A stretch of DNA of 64,000 bases from Candidula unifasciata (taxonomy: Eukaryota > Mollusca > Gastropoda > Stylommatophora > Geomitridae). Of this stretch, positions 1 through 28,918 are shown in pieces. The DNA lies in assembly GCA_905116865.2 (NCBI GenBank), contig CAJHNH020000828.1, forward strand, positions 157,706-221,705, read 5' to 3'. The position numbers and the translations under genes were made by a program. Every line of letters begins with the position of its first letter. The first letter of the stretch is position 1. The notes below the pieces were generated by a model. That model saw nothing but the letters and a program-made list of their open reading frames with translations. It did no database searches and was not told the DNA's origin.

Positions 1-1180
1 TGTATAATGTTTCTGTCTGCTTTAAATTCACAAATAACTACTGAATTCAATGAACAAACTGGTAAATTTACTTTCCTTTTCTACAAACTTTGTGTTTCCT
101 GTAAATATCTTGAAGATTTAACTTTTAATCACAGCGCACATTTTAGTTTGTAGATGAATTAATTAGGACTGCAATTTTGTTTCTTCTTATTTTCGTTTCT
201 TTTTAGGTCCCTCACTCAGGCGAGTGGGCCAATGGTAACAGACATGTGAATCTTTCTGCCAATTATTAGGCTTTATTCGGTCAGACATTTAGGACTTTGT
301 GTGCCAAATGGCATGTCTCAAACAGATATTTATGTCAAGCCAGCACACTGACAGTGGTAGGCTGTCATTGTATACCTCAACACAGTGACGACGATGTTTA
401 GGAAGGACGGGAATTATGGAGACAAGACTGTTTCACAAATTACTGCCCACAAGAGACGCTGCTTGTTTAGGCTGCAAGCAAAGCTCTTGTTTTAGAGCTA
501 AATCGTCTAACCACTCAGCAGACGTGTTAACCGAGAGTTGTCATTTAGTTGTAAGTTCGGTTAGCGGCCTTTGCCTATGTTCTAAATGAGCTTTGACAGG
601 CGTTTTCACCCACACATTGGGAGTGGGCAGACGTGAGCCAGACTGGATTCTACATCTATAGAGACCACCAACTCTGAGATCCCCTGCCAACTCAGTTCAG
701 GTCGCAAAGTGGCATGTGACATGGACGTGCGGAAGGATTCTTGCATGAGGATCCGTAAAACCATCTTAGAGGCACTGCCGCCCGAGGTGAGGTAGAGAGT
801 AACCCCTTATATTCATCAAAATGGCCTTAACTTTCTCTCATGCCTGTGATCAATATCACTGCGCCACGGACAGCAGATGTTCAATAGTATGAAATAGCAG
901 AGGTAACAACACTTACAATTCGGATGTTTCAATATTTTTAGAAGTTCCTTCAATAGTGCTGCAATAAGCCGAAGCAAACCGTGTGATGATCTGTAACAAC
1001 AGCTGGCTCTGAAATGTACAAACAAGTCGTTTGTGTGTGTGTGTTTATGTGTATGTGTCTGTGTGTGTGTGTGTTATTTATTCTTTTGTTAATGTTTTGT
1101 TGAGTAAAAGATGACTGAACCCAGGTAGAACAGAATCGACTGAGTAAGTAAGTTTATGTTTTGTTTAATAGTGTTCTTGT
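1..1180. other. No gene recognised; short (GT)n
   Basis: No convincing exon or known repeat on either strand apart from a GT-rich microsatellite at about 1028-1074. Probably DRP1 intron or flank. Confidence 0.4.
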
Positions 1181-1187
1181 TTGCGAA

Positions 1188-1372
1188 CCGCAGTAGCAAA
1201 GTGGCTAGATGTTTCCATGCCAACCCACAGGACTTGGGTTCGAATCCTCAGCAAGTCAGATTTAGAAAAAAAAACTGACCTTAGCTCCTAGGCAGGCTCA
1301 GCCTAAAATGAGCACCGTATAGAGACGTAGAAAGTAAAATACTGCCGCAAGATTTTGACTACACCACCAATC
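1188..1372 (+). repeat. tRNA-derived SINE (family C)
   Basis: tRNA-like head with an A-box-like GTAGCAAAGTGGCTAGATG and a perfect B box GGTTCGAATCC, followed by a body related to other copies (CTCAGCCTAAAATGAGCACC, then GTAAAATACTGCC). Related bodies occur near 36380, 42440 (+), 30000 and 8440 (-). Confidence 0.65.
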
Positions 1373-1399
1373 AGTTTGGCCATATTAAAACGGATGTTA

Positions 1400-1765
1400 G
1401 CAAACAGTATACCACAGCAAGCAATGATGTCCGAGCATCTGGTCTTGCCCTGTCAGTCTGTCGCCAGCACGAGAATTTTTTAGTCTTATGGCGTCAAACG
1501 TTTAGACTCTGTTGGCCTGCCATCCTGATTTCTTCTAATCTCCATTGTCCTCCAAGTGTCCTGTTGTCAGGACACATTCAAGTCTCCCCCTTCTTATAAC
1601 ATGCCTAAAGAATGTGGACTGGCATTTTCTGATGTTGGTAATCAGTTTCTTTTTGTCAAGTAGTTGCTTTTAAAAATCTGTTATCATGTTTATATGTGCC
1701 CACAGTGTTCTCATCATTCTACTAGAGAAACTATAAATCTGCAGCTTCCATATAACTGCACTTAG
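1400..1765 (-). pseudogene. Degenerate non-LTR retrotransposon C-terminus
   Basis: On the minus strand the fragment KKKLITNIRKCQSTFFRHVI then RRGRLECVLTTGHLED matches the end of the RTE-like ORF family seen better at 52990-53450 and 41890-42245. Stops and frameshifts throughout. Confidence 0.5.
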
Positions 1766-2080
1766 TTCTTCTCCAAATGACTTAAACTTTTATTATCTAT
1801 ATTAATAAAAATGTTAATTTTCCGAGTTTGTTAGCTCTAAACTCGGAAACTACTGAACCGATTTCTTTCAAATGTTCACACAACGTTGCCTCTGACTCAA
1901 AGCGTGATTTTTTGTCATAAAATCGCACAAACCATGAAAGACCTAGTTCCAGCAATGGTTAAATCATTTTTTGGTTTCGTTGCCGGCCCGGATTTGTTTT
2001 TAGTCGGTTGGCCACCTTTGACTGTGTAACACCGAACTTTACATTATTATTATATACTTTCATTTCTACCAAACGCTTGA

Positions 2081-3430
2081 GTATTTAGTAGTGAAGTTAG
2101 TTGTAAGCAATTCACCATTTTACACGGGTGATAGGGGTTCGATTCCTCGCTGGGTGATATGATTTTTTTTTCCCCTAACTGGGTGGCTGCCACGTTTTGT
2201 TGTGGTTTATAGCTAGGCTGCAATATCTAAGCTTTTTTTCGTTCGATTTTGGGGTTTACAGCTAGCCTGCGATAGCGGCGACTTGATGCTCAATGTTCAT
2301 GTCACGGGTAATATTCATTCGCCCTTGACTGGGCGGTTGGCACGTTGTGTTGTGGTATACAGCTAGGCTGCGATATATGACCTAAAGTCTTCAGTCTTCG
2401 GTAGTAGAGTTGTAAGTATTCCGCCTTCAGGTGGATGACCTGTGTTCGATTCCCCGCTAGGTCCTAATTTTTCTTTTTGCCCTTGAGAGGGCGGTTGGCA
2501 CGTTGTGTTGTGGTTTACAGCTAAGTTGCGACATCTGCGCCTTACGACTAGCGCCAACTCCTCTGGCTACAACGACCTGTACAGACAGTAGTGACCGTGT
2601 TGTTTTGTTGTTGTGATGGTGGTAGTGGTAGCAGTAGTACTGGTACTGGATGGGTGATGTGGTAGCTGTTACACCGGCCACATTTACTTCTCAGTACAGA
2701 TTAATGCTACCCATTTTTGTCTGGGTGGACACGGATGCCGAGCTCAATTTAACAACAATGTTTCATCAGGCGATGACTTTCCCATACTTCGTAGAGGATT
2801 ATTTTACAGTTCTCATTTCTTAACTATTTCTATTTTAACAATGTCGCCACATAATAATGTTTCAATCATTTGGAAAGGGAGATATAATTGGGCAGATGCT
2901 TGAGTCCTTGGTAGCATAGTTGTATATTTTGCGTGTTACGCGGGTGACTGGCGATCAATGCCCCGCTGGGTGATTAAATATTTGTTGTTGCCCTTAACTA
3001 AGCGGCTGGCACGTTGTGTTGTGGTTTATAGCTAGGCTGCGATATCTACGTCTTTTTTCCTCTCGGTTTGGGGGTTTATAGCTAACCTGTGATAGCGGTG
3101 ACGTGATGTTGGTCATGTCATGGGTAATCTTCGTTTGCTCTTTAAAGGGCGGTTGGTGCGTTGTGTTGTGGTTTATAGTTAGGCTGCGATATCTACGTCT
3201 TTTTTCCTCTCGGTTTGGGGGTTTATAGCTAACCTGTGATAGCGGTGACATGATGTTGGTCATGTCACGGGTAATCTTCGTTCGCTCTTTAGAGGGCGGT
3301 TGGCGCGTTGTGTTGTGGTTTACAGTTAGGCTGCGATATCGGACCCAAACTCTACAGTCTTAGGTAGTATAGTTGTACGCATTCCCCCTTAACGTGGTTG
3401 ACCAGTGTTCGATTACCCGCTTGGTGCTAA
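2081..3430 (+). repeat. tRNA-like modules inside the Helitron
   Basis: Four diverged copies near 2081-2158, 2387-2466, 2908-2975 and 3353-3430. Each resembles a tRNA 5' arm (TTGGTAGCATAGTTGTA), an anticodon-region CGCGGGTGAC and a T arm with B box (GGTTCGATTCC, GTTCGATTCCCCGC). The pattern recalls tRNA-Asp or tRNA-Val. None folds as an intact tRNA by eye, so I do not call tRNA genes. Confidence 0.6.
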
Positions 3431-3500
3431 TTTTTCTTTATCCCCCAAGAGGGCTGTTGGCAGGTTGTGTTGTGGTTTACAGCTAGGCTGCGATATCTGC
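2175..3500 (+). repeat. ~55-bp Helitron module, seven copies
   Basis: Copies of a segment centred on GGCGGTTGGCACGTTGTGTT followed by GTGGTTTACAGCTAGGCTGC, starting near 2180, 2325, 2485, 2995, 3145, 3290 and 3450. They alternate with the tRNA-like modules. Confidence 0.7.
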
Positions 3501-4249
3501 ACCTTTCGCCCAAAGACATCCGATTTCAGTAAAGTCCCATTTATTCTCCCCGTGACGCTTCACTCGACCATAAACTATTCGTTGATGACAGAAGCTGTTA
3601 ACTAAGACTGCTTACAGTTCAGTTTACTTTGGGTGGACACGGATGTCAAGGTCATTTAACATTCGTCCCTTCAGAGAGGGGAGATGACGGGTGGGGGTTT
3701 TTATTTCCGCTATTTGTGAGTATAGAACAGACTATTACTGTGGGTTCCATCACTGGTTAGGTGATGGAGTTTTTTTTCTTTTTCTTTTTTGGGAGCTCAA
3801 TTACACTAAACAGTCTGTGGCGACAACATGCAGTGCTAACCCCTCTGGCTACACCGACCTGCACAGACAGTAGTGACTGTTGTTTTGTTTTTATTCTGAA
3901 GGTGGTGGTGGATGTGGTAGCAGTAGTACTGGTACTGGATGGGTGATGTGGTAGCTGTTACACTGGCCACATTTACTTTTCATTACACATTAATTATATC
4001 CATGTGTCTCTGGGTGGACACGGATGCAAAGTTCAATTTAGTTACAATATTTCGTCAGATGATGACTTTCCCTTCCTTCGGCGAGGATGATATGATTAGT
4101 GGGGGGAGGGGGTTGATGGCAGACACTGTTAACTCAGAGAGCTTAAAACATTATTTTAAAGTTATCATTTCTTAACTATTTCTATTTTAATAATTTCGCA
4201 GTGATGATTTTTTTTTATTCCTTCGGAGAGGGGCATATTATGTGGGAAG

Positions 4250-4250
<1 letters not shown>

Positions 4251-4282
<32 letters not shown>
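4251..4282 (+). repeat. 32-base G homopolymer
   Basis: Uninterrupted G run inside the Helitron; could form G-quadruplex. Length in an assembly is uncertain. Confidence 0.8.
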
Positions 4283-4283
<1 letters not shown>

Positions 4284-4613
4284 AGGGGAACACTGTTAGC
4301 TGAGAGAGCTTAAAACAATATTTTTAAGTTCTCATTTCTTAACTATTTCTGTTTTAATACTTTCGCCAGGGATGATTTTTCATCCTTCGGAGAGGGAGAC
4401 ATGACTGGGTGGAGGGGAGAGGGAAGGGGGGTGAGGGTTATGACAGACACTGTTAGCTGAGAGCTACTTTCTTTCTTTTCCATTTCACCATTCGGGGCCA
4501 CAGCAACGCGTGGCAGGGCACAGCTAGTATAACATATTTTTAAATGAAGGAAAACATTTTCTTCTTCATATTTACCGGCTTTAAACTCTGGAGACTGACT
4601 GGCTGACTTTCTA

Positions 4614-4915
4614 CCCCACCAGGACATCACACAAGCGATAAACACCCGATGACATAATGTGCCACCATGTGGATGAGGATAACTGTGGAGAGGTCCCAGA
4701 AACCGCGTTCAGCCATTAGGTCATATTTATGGCTGGGCTATATTGCGGCCCCCGGCAAGAGCTAAGGTGGGTCTTCAAATAACGAAAAATGTCATCCTAA
4801 AAAGGACGGATATATATAAGCGAAAAATGTAGACCATATTTATGGCCGGGCTATATTGCGGCCCCTGGCAAGAGCCAGCGTAGGGCTTCAAATAACAAAA
4901 AATTGCATCCAAAAA
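4614..4915 (-). repeat. Interspersed repeat family A, one and a half copies
   Basis: Minus-strand copy of a family that contains CCATAAATATGG..., CGCGGTTTCTGGGACCTC, ATGGTGGCACTTTGTGTCAT and TGTGATGTCCTAG. A second partial copy follows at 4831-4915. Other copies: 8199-8385, 43516-43680, 54112-54330 and several at 63525-64000. Confidence 0.75.
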
Positions 4916-5454
4916 GATAGCTACTAACTCTGGAGAAAAGTTCTGGGTTGTTTAACCATCTCTAAACCTTGGTCTTGTTCTAGGATTTGAATTTTGCATG
5001 CAAACTGTTTGTAATTGTACAAAATAGAGGATTAATGTAAAGGGTTTGATTGGTTGTTAGAATCATGGAAACCTCTAGGTTTCAAGACATAAGCAGCATG
5101 AGAGAGCGAAAATCGTGAATGTGTGAGTGGACTTTTGTGGAGGAGTTGCGGAAGTTGATTTGAAAGAAACTGTCTTGCCTACTCTGTGAACACTAGACAA
5201 CGGCCTGTCTTTTATTACAAAAAGAGGAAGATTACACAATTGGTTCCTCGCCTCTCAGGCAGGTGCATTCCAACTTTAAATGAAATTTTAAACCTATTTA
5301 TGCTGGCCAAGCCCCCGGTTGGGAATCCGTTTCTCAGACGACTAAAGGCAGCTGTACACCAGTCTCGATCAGTAGAAACCCTGATCCTGTACAAAACTAA
5401 ACATGTGGTTTAGCACCTCCTAATCTTGCAAAGAAAACTTCTTCTTAGCATAAA

Positions 5455-5665
5455 AGCTTCTCGGCTGTAGACTCCAGGGGACAGTTCTAGCTGTTCGTCC
5501 ACTTCTGGACTTTGGTCTTGTTCTAAAACTTGAGTTTTGCATGCATATCTTTTTACAGATCTGACTCATTTGTATGCAGACTGTTGTTTCCTCGCCTCTC
5601 AGCCAGATGTGCTCCGACTTTTAGAGGGAAAATCCCTAATTAGTCGCCTTTTACAACATACCCAA
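5455..5665 (+). repeat. Interspersed repeat family B (diverged)
   Basis: Shares GTCCACTTCTGGACTTTGGT, CTTGTTCTAAAACTTGAGTT and CAGACTGTTG..CCTCGCCTCTCAGC with the family B consensus, which is better seen at 34965-35230. Confidence 0.65.
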
Positions 5666-5789
5666 CATGTAGCCAGTTGGTCCTGTTTTCAACCGCAAAA
5701 TGGGGGTCCCTGAAGCCTGGGAGGAAAGAAAACAAAAGCAGGACACAAACTCTGCAAACACACAACTTGTAACAAAAACAGCACAATAC

Positions 5790-23842
<18,053 letters not shown>

Positions 23843-24369
23843 TTCGCCTTTGAACTGACGAAGTTTGGTGTCGGCCGAGTCCTGGAGGGTACCTAACTCT
23901 AGTTCATTTCCAGGAATTGTAACTCTTTCGAAACATTCTAATACCCGAAATAATTCCCCAAACATCGTTATCAACATCATCATCATACAACTTGTTCTTG
24001 CTTGAGTTGAGAAAAGGTGACCATAAAATCTTGATCTGCAAACGGGACATTCCACTAATATTTTAATTTGGAAACTGTACATCGTATCGTATCGTTAAAA
24101 AAAATGAAATACTTAGTCCTTTTTTAGCCGCCTGAAGGCCTGCTTTATCAAGGATATCCTTTACTATGTTATTTTAGTTCTGTTCCTTTGTGGACTGCAC
24201 ATCCCAAGCAAGTCAGTTTAACTGTACACTCCCCTCACAACACAACAAAAATGTTTGGAATGTATTATTAATATTATTATTAGTGAAAGTGAAGTAAAGG
24301 ACCCTTTTCCATGCCTTTATACATAGGCCTATTGTGCATAAGGGGCTAGGCCTATATTTTATAGACTTA

Positions 24370-24610
24370 TCTTCTTCTTCTTCTGCCTTTCTATCCCCTA
24401 ATGGAGCATAGGCCCTCAACCAACTCACGCCAAGTCGTTCTATCCTTCGCCATTGCACGGAGCTCTCCCCATGTCCTCCCAATCTTTCCAACCTCATTCT
24501 CCAGTTCTCTTCTCCATGTGTTTTTTGGCCTTCCTTTATTTATATGCCCCTGTGGGTTCCAATGCAAAGACATTCTAGTTATGCTGTTCTCCTGTTTTCT
24601 CAGTGTGTGC
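24370..24610 (-). pseudogene. Non-LTR retrotransposon C-terminal fragment
   Basis: Minus-strand MSLHWNPQGHINKGRPKNTW then RRELENEVGKIGRTWGELRA and AKDRTTWRELVEGLCSIRG, ending in an AAGAAGAAG tail: the intact end of an RTE-type ORF2. Confidence 0.8.
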
Positions 24611-24639
24611 CCTATCCAACGCCAGCGTCTTAGCGCCCT

Positions 24640-24990
24640 TTGGATATTTACCGATGCCGATGTGTTGGAAAACGAGCAGGCAGATAGACTGGCAAGTTCT
24701 ACACCACTTGGTGGAAATTGGGGTTTGACAAGCTAGATGTTGTGATGGCCCGTTGGGAGCGAGTGAACAATGAGGAGGTATAAATAGGTTATTACGGTCT
24801 GAGGAGAATTGCGCTGCGAGAACTTACCAGATGATCTGGCAGACGTTCAACACTCAAGGGAAAGGCGAGACGAATATAAAATCAGACGGTTACTGGTGCC
24901 ATCGGAATATAAACTTTCTGCTTGCTTCTGAAGATGGGTACGGACCGCTTATGGGGGTATCCCGAGTGCTGTTATGTTGATTCTTAATTC
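24640..24990 (+). pseudogene. RNase H and C-terminal fragment of I-type retrotransposon
   Basis: Plus-strand TDADVLENEQADRLASSTPL matches GNEQTDRLAGSAQL at 11740. LKGKARRI-like and LLKMGTDRLWGYPECCYV-like pieces follow, broken by stops. Confidence 0.7.
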
Positions 24991-25049
24991 AACATTCACC
25001 CTCTACAGATACAGATTTTCAGTAGTTTCATGTTTACTTTTTTCCTCAT

Positions 25050-25550
25050 TTCACCGGTAAGAGATCACCTCAGCCTTGTGCCGTTGCACCTCATTCCCAA
25101 GGAAGACCAGTCCATGCAACATATCTACGTGTTTATTCCCAACCACGCCTACATTGCCCCAGCAAAATATCCATAGATTCTTGTTACCTGCAACCTCTAA
25201 ACCGATGCGACCCATTCCATACGAAGAAAACCTGACTCCACTTTCCCGTTCAAGCTTTGTGATTGCGATACAATGAAATGTGAGGTTGAGAATGTCTCCA
25301 CCCACCGGAACACTGCAGATTCCTTTGTAAAATTGACACCTGTTTTATAAGATACTTGAGGGAAACCAGCAACGTAACCACTCGAGATCGAGGGACAAAT
25401 GATACTATTACTATCCGACATCTTGTATCAGATTCACTGTGAAATAAAAGATCAATAGGATGCTCATCTCGTAAGAGTGCACCATCCTCATCTTCAGCAG
25501 CCCGCGCAGAGTTCCAATACTGATGGTATCGGTCACAATCTCCCATAGAG
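25050..25550 (-). pseudogene. RNase H and C-terminal fragment of I-type retrotransposon, opposite strand
   Basis: Minus strand: FRWVETFSTSHFIVSQSQSL and LRMEWVASV, then WIFCWGNVGVVGNKHVDMLH, all collinear with 11520-11760. The plus-strand end of the region (25490-25550) carries TISIGTLRGLLKMRM-like sequence, the element's extreme C-terminus, out of order. Confidence 0.65.
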
Positions 25551-25559
25551 CGCTAGACA

Positions 25560-26151
25560 TCAAACAGTTTCTCCCACCGGCACAAAAGTAGAAGATGTTG
25601 GTATGGTGATGACGACGATAATAATGATGAGTAATTACCCTATATTTCGGTAGTTAGACAACAAGCATCAAGTAGAAGATCAAGGACACAGGAAGAACAT
25701 CCACAATGTGTCGGATTCAAGTTTTTGGTACAACCCGACAAGGTTAGCTAGCACACTGCTAGCGATTCTGGTGTGTTTTAGCTTTCTGTTGTTCTCTGTC
25801 CTTATGCCATAACTTATGCATAAGTCAGGGGCATTTTAATATTTTGTGTGTGTGTGAAAGGTAACTATATAAGTTCTTTTGTTATAATTTAATTGGAAGT
25901 TACGGTCAGAGTTTTTTCTTTCTGTAATTTTATTATTTGTTGACTGACTTTTGAAGTTTCTAGTTCTTCTCTTCAAATAAGTTTAAAATAATTAATAAAG
26001 TATAATATATCATACTACGACAGATTTGCAAGGATTTTAGAGAGGCGCAGTGTGAACAGACTTTGCACTATTCATTCAAGTTACTGAAGTACACTTTTCA
26101 CTTTTCTGACACATTTTCATTTTTTTTTAGTTTAATTTTTTTTTTTTTTTT
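25560..26151. other. Intergenic, nothing recognised
   Basis: AT-rich, ending in a T tract. No gene or known element identified. Confidence 0.35.
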
Positions 26152-27193
26152 GGCTTTATTTGGAATAACGGTTCTAAATGAACTACGCAGAAAGTTAATC
26201 CCAAACAGAGCCTCATTACGTCCTGCCCTACAAACATTTAAAAGCTGTCACTCGGGAAATATAAGGAACGGAAAGTATGAGGAAAATAAGGGAATTATAG
26301 TACTTACCAATATTGAAATCCTTTATACTTTATATGTTAAAATTGTGGCAGAGAAGTTGCAAATAGTGCCCGAATATCTGTTCTTTCTCGCTGTGCCACC
26401 ATTGGAACTCTGCCAGATAAGATGCGAAGAGGGCACGGCTTGTCCCCAGTTGACAGCGGAATCTTCGTTTAAGCAGCATCCATAGCCCCTCAATGGTTTG
26501 TGTGTGGACCTCATTGTCTGTGCTGTCGACAAAATTAGTTCCATGCACTACTACTGCGTGATCGTAGATGTCATGTTTCAATTTTCTGACGTTCCTGTAG
26601 CCTCGCCAAGCGTCAGTCACAATTCTGGTCCCAGGCAACACATGATGAGTTATGACGCGTTCTAATGTCGGCTCTTCTTTCACGACTATAGTGCCACCTC
26701 CGAGAGTATCCCCCACGCAGAAGGAACTTAACTAGATGGCTAGGACTCACGAGCAAATACATTGAAGGAAGCTGCAGGAGCTGCGGTAGCTGCTGCTCGT
26801 GAGTCCCAGCCATCTAGTTTAGCCCCCTCCGCGCCGCGCGGGGATACTCTCGGAGGTGGTACTATAGTCGGCGAAAAGCAATCGGCAACTTACATATAAC
26901 TCGGGCCTGCCATAGGATAGCGCTATCTGGAGTATTGTCGCGTGTCGGTAATTTTTTCCGTTTGCAGTTAATCCTTGTTTTTCCGCCATCTAATCGCCGT
27001 AAAAAATCCGTTGCGTTCCACGAAACTGTCGTGTGCAGTTAATGCTACTTTTGACACGGTTGAATCGCCGCAAAAGAAATGCGACTTTTACATATGTGTG
27101 AGGCTCTGTTTGGGTTAACTGTCTGCATTGTGAGGCTCTGTTTGGGTTAATTTTCTGCATAGTTCATTTAAAACCGTTATTCCAAGTCAAGCC
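26152..27193. mobile_element. Merlin-type element with partial transposase and palindromic core, copy 4
   Basis: Inverted ends of about 65 bp: GGCTTTATTTGGAATAACGG with CCGTTATTCCAAGTCAAGCC, continuing to AACAGAGCCTCA / TGAGGCTCTGTTT. The right arm has a short tandem duplication (GTGAGGCTCTGTTTGGGTTA). The core palindrome at 26690-26860 is the one shared with copies 1-3. No matching 8-bp flank found. Confidence 0.75.
26317..26716 (-). pseudogene. Merlin (ISXO2-like) transposase, C-terminal half
   Basis: Open frame with PGTRIVTDAWRGYRNVRKLK (second catalytic D region), HGTNFVDSTDNEVHTQTIEG (catalytic E region), WMLLKRRFR and LFASYLAEFQWWH: the ISXO2-like DDE fold of IS1016/Merlin. The N-terminal half with the first D is missing; in its place the frame runs into the palindromic core (MGDTLGGGTIV). 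Non-functional alone, but unusually well kept. Confidence 0.82.
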
Positions 27194-27822
27194 TCAGGGT
27201 CTCAGCGATATGTTACTTGCGGACATGTTTCTTACTGTTTCTGATTACCTAACAATTCTAAGAGACGCAACAATGCAGACGATAGTAGCAGACGATAATA
27301 ATAGCGACCATTGACACTTTCCATTGTCGAACTTTCTGCCGACGAACAAATCGTGGCAAATCTAGGATCGGCTCGGAAAAACAAAACAAATACTCTAACA
27401 GGGTCTCAGCGATATGTTACTTGCGGACCTGTTTCTGTGACTATGCCTCACCGCCACCGCGGATAGGGGCTAAACTAGATGGCTAGGACTCACAAGCAGC
27501 AGCTACCACATCTCCTGCAGCTTTCTTCATTTTATTTGCCCATGAGTCCCAGCCATCTAGTTTAGCCCTAATCCATGCCACGCGCAGCGGCGTGGGAGAT
27601 ACTCGCGGCGGTGGTGGAAGTCCACTTCTGTGCCACTGTTTTCAGATATAAAGGCCTCAGTTATTGCTAAGTAGTAGATTTTGTAATTGTCCCTTTTTTC
27701 GTTCCTCATTATTTTCGAGTTCAAGTTTTATAAGGTTTACAACACACGACCTTATGAGGCCCTGTCAGGGTGTGTTTTTGGCCGCCATAATATGTGGCCG
27801 TTATTCAGAGGATAGCCTGCTC
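27194..27822. mobile_element. Merlin-type palindromic element, copy 5, with rearranged left arm
   Basis: Core at about 27450-27620 (GGGGCTAAACTAGATGGCTA with its inverse) and a right end GGCCGTTATTCAGAGGATAGCC. The phrase TCTCAGCGATATGTTACTTG occurs twice (27200 and 27406), so the left side is duplicated. No target duplication seen. Confidence 0.65.
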
Positions 27823-28197
27823 CTTTTCTACCTTGGGGTGTAGAGGTTTGTCAGTGAAGAGAGATCGCCAGACTTCTCTATCAGCAGTTTTGACTTCATT
27901 TTACTAGACTATTGTATTATTTTATGTATCATGTGATTCGGCTTCCCAGCGCGAAACTCAGCAGTTTCAGCAGCTACCCCCAGGAATATTTTAAACACTC
28001 TCAATTGCAAAATAAATGACTTATAAACTGTACCAACAGTATTCTGATGTATGCAACAGAGTGAAAGGCCATTACTCATTACGCCCAAAATTCGCTGGGG
28101 GGAATGGTACCTTATTTATTTAATTATTTCATGGATTTTACTGTAAACTTGTGTTTACTCTGGACAGCTGTTTTTGAATGTGATGATTAATGGATCG

Positions 28198-28360
28198 TTT
28201 TTTTTTTTCCGATCGAACGAATCTTTCACAGGGGTTGTCTAAGATCTTCGGAAAACACATATTCACTGAAATTATGAAAGAAAATAATTGTTTAGGGGTG
28301 GCCAGGACACGAGGGCACTGTATTAAAAGGTTGCAGCATTAGGAAGGTTGAGAGCCACTA
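28198..28360 (+). mobile_element. SPIN-like hAT MITE
   Basis: Matches, from memory of the family, the SPIN-type sequence: GATCGAACGAATCTTTCACA, GGGGTTGTCTAAGATCTTCG, GAAAACACATATT, then ATTAAAAGGTTGCAGCATTA and GGAAGGTTGAGAGCCACTA. The first ~30 bases are replaced by a T tract. Right flank GTCTAGAG may be the 8-bp target copy. Confidence 0.7.
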
Positions 28361-28575
28361 GTCTAGAGGGTTTTCAGCCTGCAGAAGAAAAACACAGGCA
28401 GACTTTTAATCAGGCCGCAACTGACACCATCATTGTGCTAATTTGTCATTTGCATCCTGCGGTTTCTGAAGCCTAGTTTTTTTTTATTTGCTGCTGAGGA
28501 AGGGGACAGAACATATATGGCACTGCCCAGATGTCAATTCTTGATTCTCCTGTCCGAGTTCCAGGGCCACGTTTA

Positions 28576-28577
<2 letters not shown>

Positions 28578-28619
<42 letters not shown>
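28578..28619 (+). repeat. 42-base G homopolymer
   Basis: Replaces the GGGG(T)CCCC end of the adjacent minus-strand family B copy, so it seems to have expanded from that end. Confidence 0.8.
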
Positions 28620-28620
<1 letters not shown>

Positions 28621-28855
28621 GATTAGACCCACTGTTTCCTAGTAAGCATGTTGTATAAGAGGTGACTAATTAGGGTTGCTTCTTTTTGAAGCCAGAGAGA
28701 CGAGGAACCAACAGTTTGCTTGCAACAACAACAAAAAGCCAGATATGCAGGAATGTATGTGAGTGCAAAACTCAAGATCTCGAACAAGACCAAAATCAAG
28801 AAGTGGACAAACAACAGAATTTTGCACTAGTATTTACAGCCGGTGAACGCTAAGA
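28620..28855 (-). repeat. Interspersed repeat family B, minus strand
   Basis: AGACCCACTGTTTCCTAGTA, GAGGAACCAACAGTTTGC and AACAGAATTTTGCACTAGTA landmarks. Directly upstream of the MRPS33 coding exon. Confidence 0.75.
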
Positions 28856-28918
28856 GGAATTGTTGATTCATTTATTCAATGAATTCATGTACATTGCAGA
28901 TAAACTTGCATCCTGAGG

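Larger units (their letters stand above)
1796..4527 (+). mobile_element. Non-autonomous Helitron with internal tRNA-like modules
   Basis: Starts TCTATATTAATAAA at 1796 and ends with CTAG at 4524-4527, inserted between A (1795) and T (4528), the Helitron target rule. A GCCAC/GTGGC hairpin with an 8-base loop sits 9-10 bases before the end. Just inside the 5' end is the phrase AACTCGGAAACTACTGAACC, which I associate with invertebrate Helitrons. There is no Rep/helicase ORF. The interior carries tandem modules (separate entries), two diverged copies of a ~250-bp segment (about 2590-2840 and 3870-4200) and a 32-base G run. Confidence 0.75.

Noticed and set aside
1188..1262. tRNA gene at a perfect B box (GGTTCGAATCC)
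   Set aside because: A SINE body follows and the acceptor stem does not pair.
2387..2466. Possible tRNA genes inside the Helitron
   Set aside because: B boxes are good but acceptor stems and anticodon arms are not paired by eye; treated as tRNA-like repeat modules.
1..5789. Remaining DRP1 exons (middle domain, GED)
   Set aside because: I looked for the ARICYIF/FHETFG block and the C-terminal GED on the minus strand and did not see them; they are presumed left of the window.
23843..24082. N-terminal extension of DRP1 upstream of MESLIP
   Set aside because: The frame is open, but it has no DRP1 similarity and includes a run of methionines from a CAT repeat; the conserved start is at 23842.
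26063..26485. 140-residue plus-strand frame
   Set aside because: Antisense shadow of the Merlin transposase and its inverted end.
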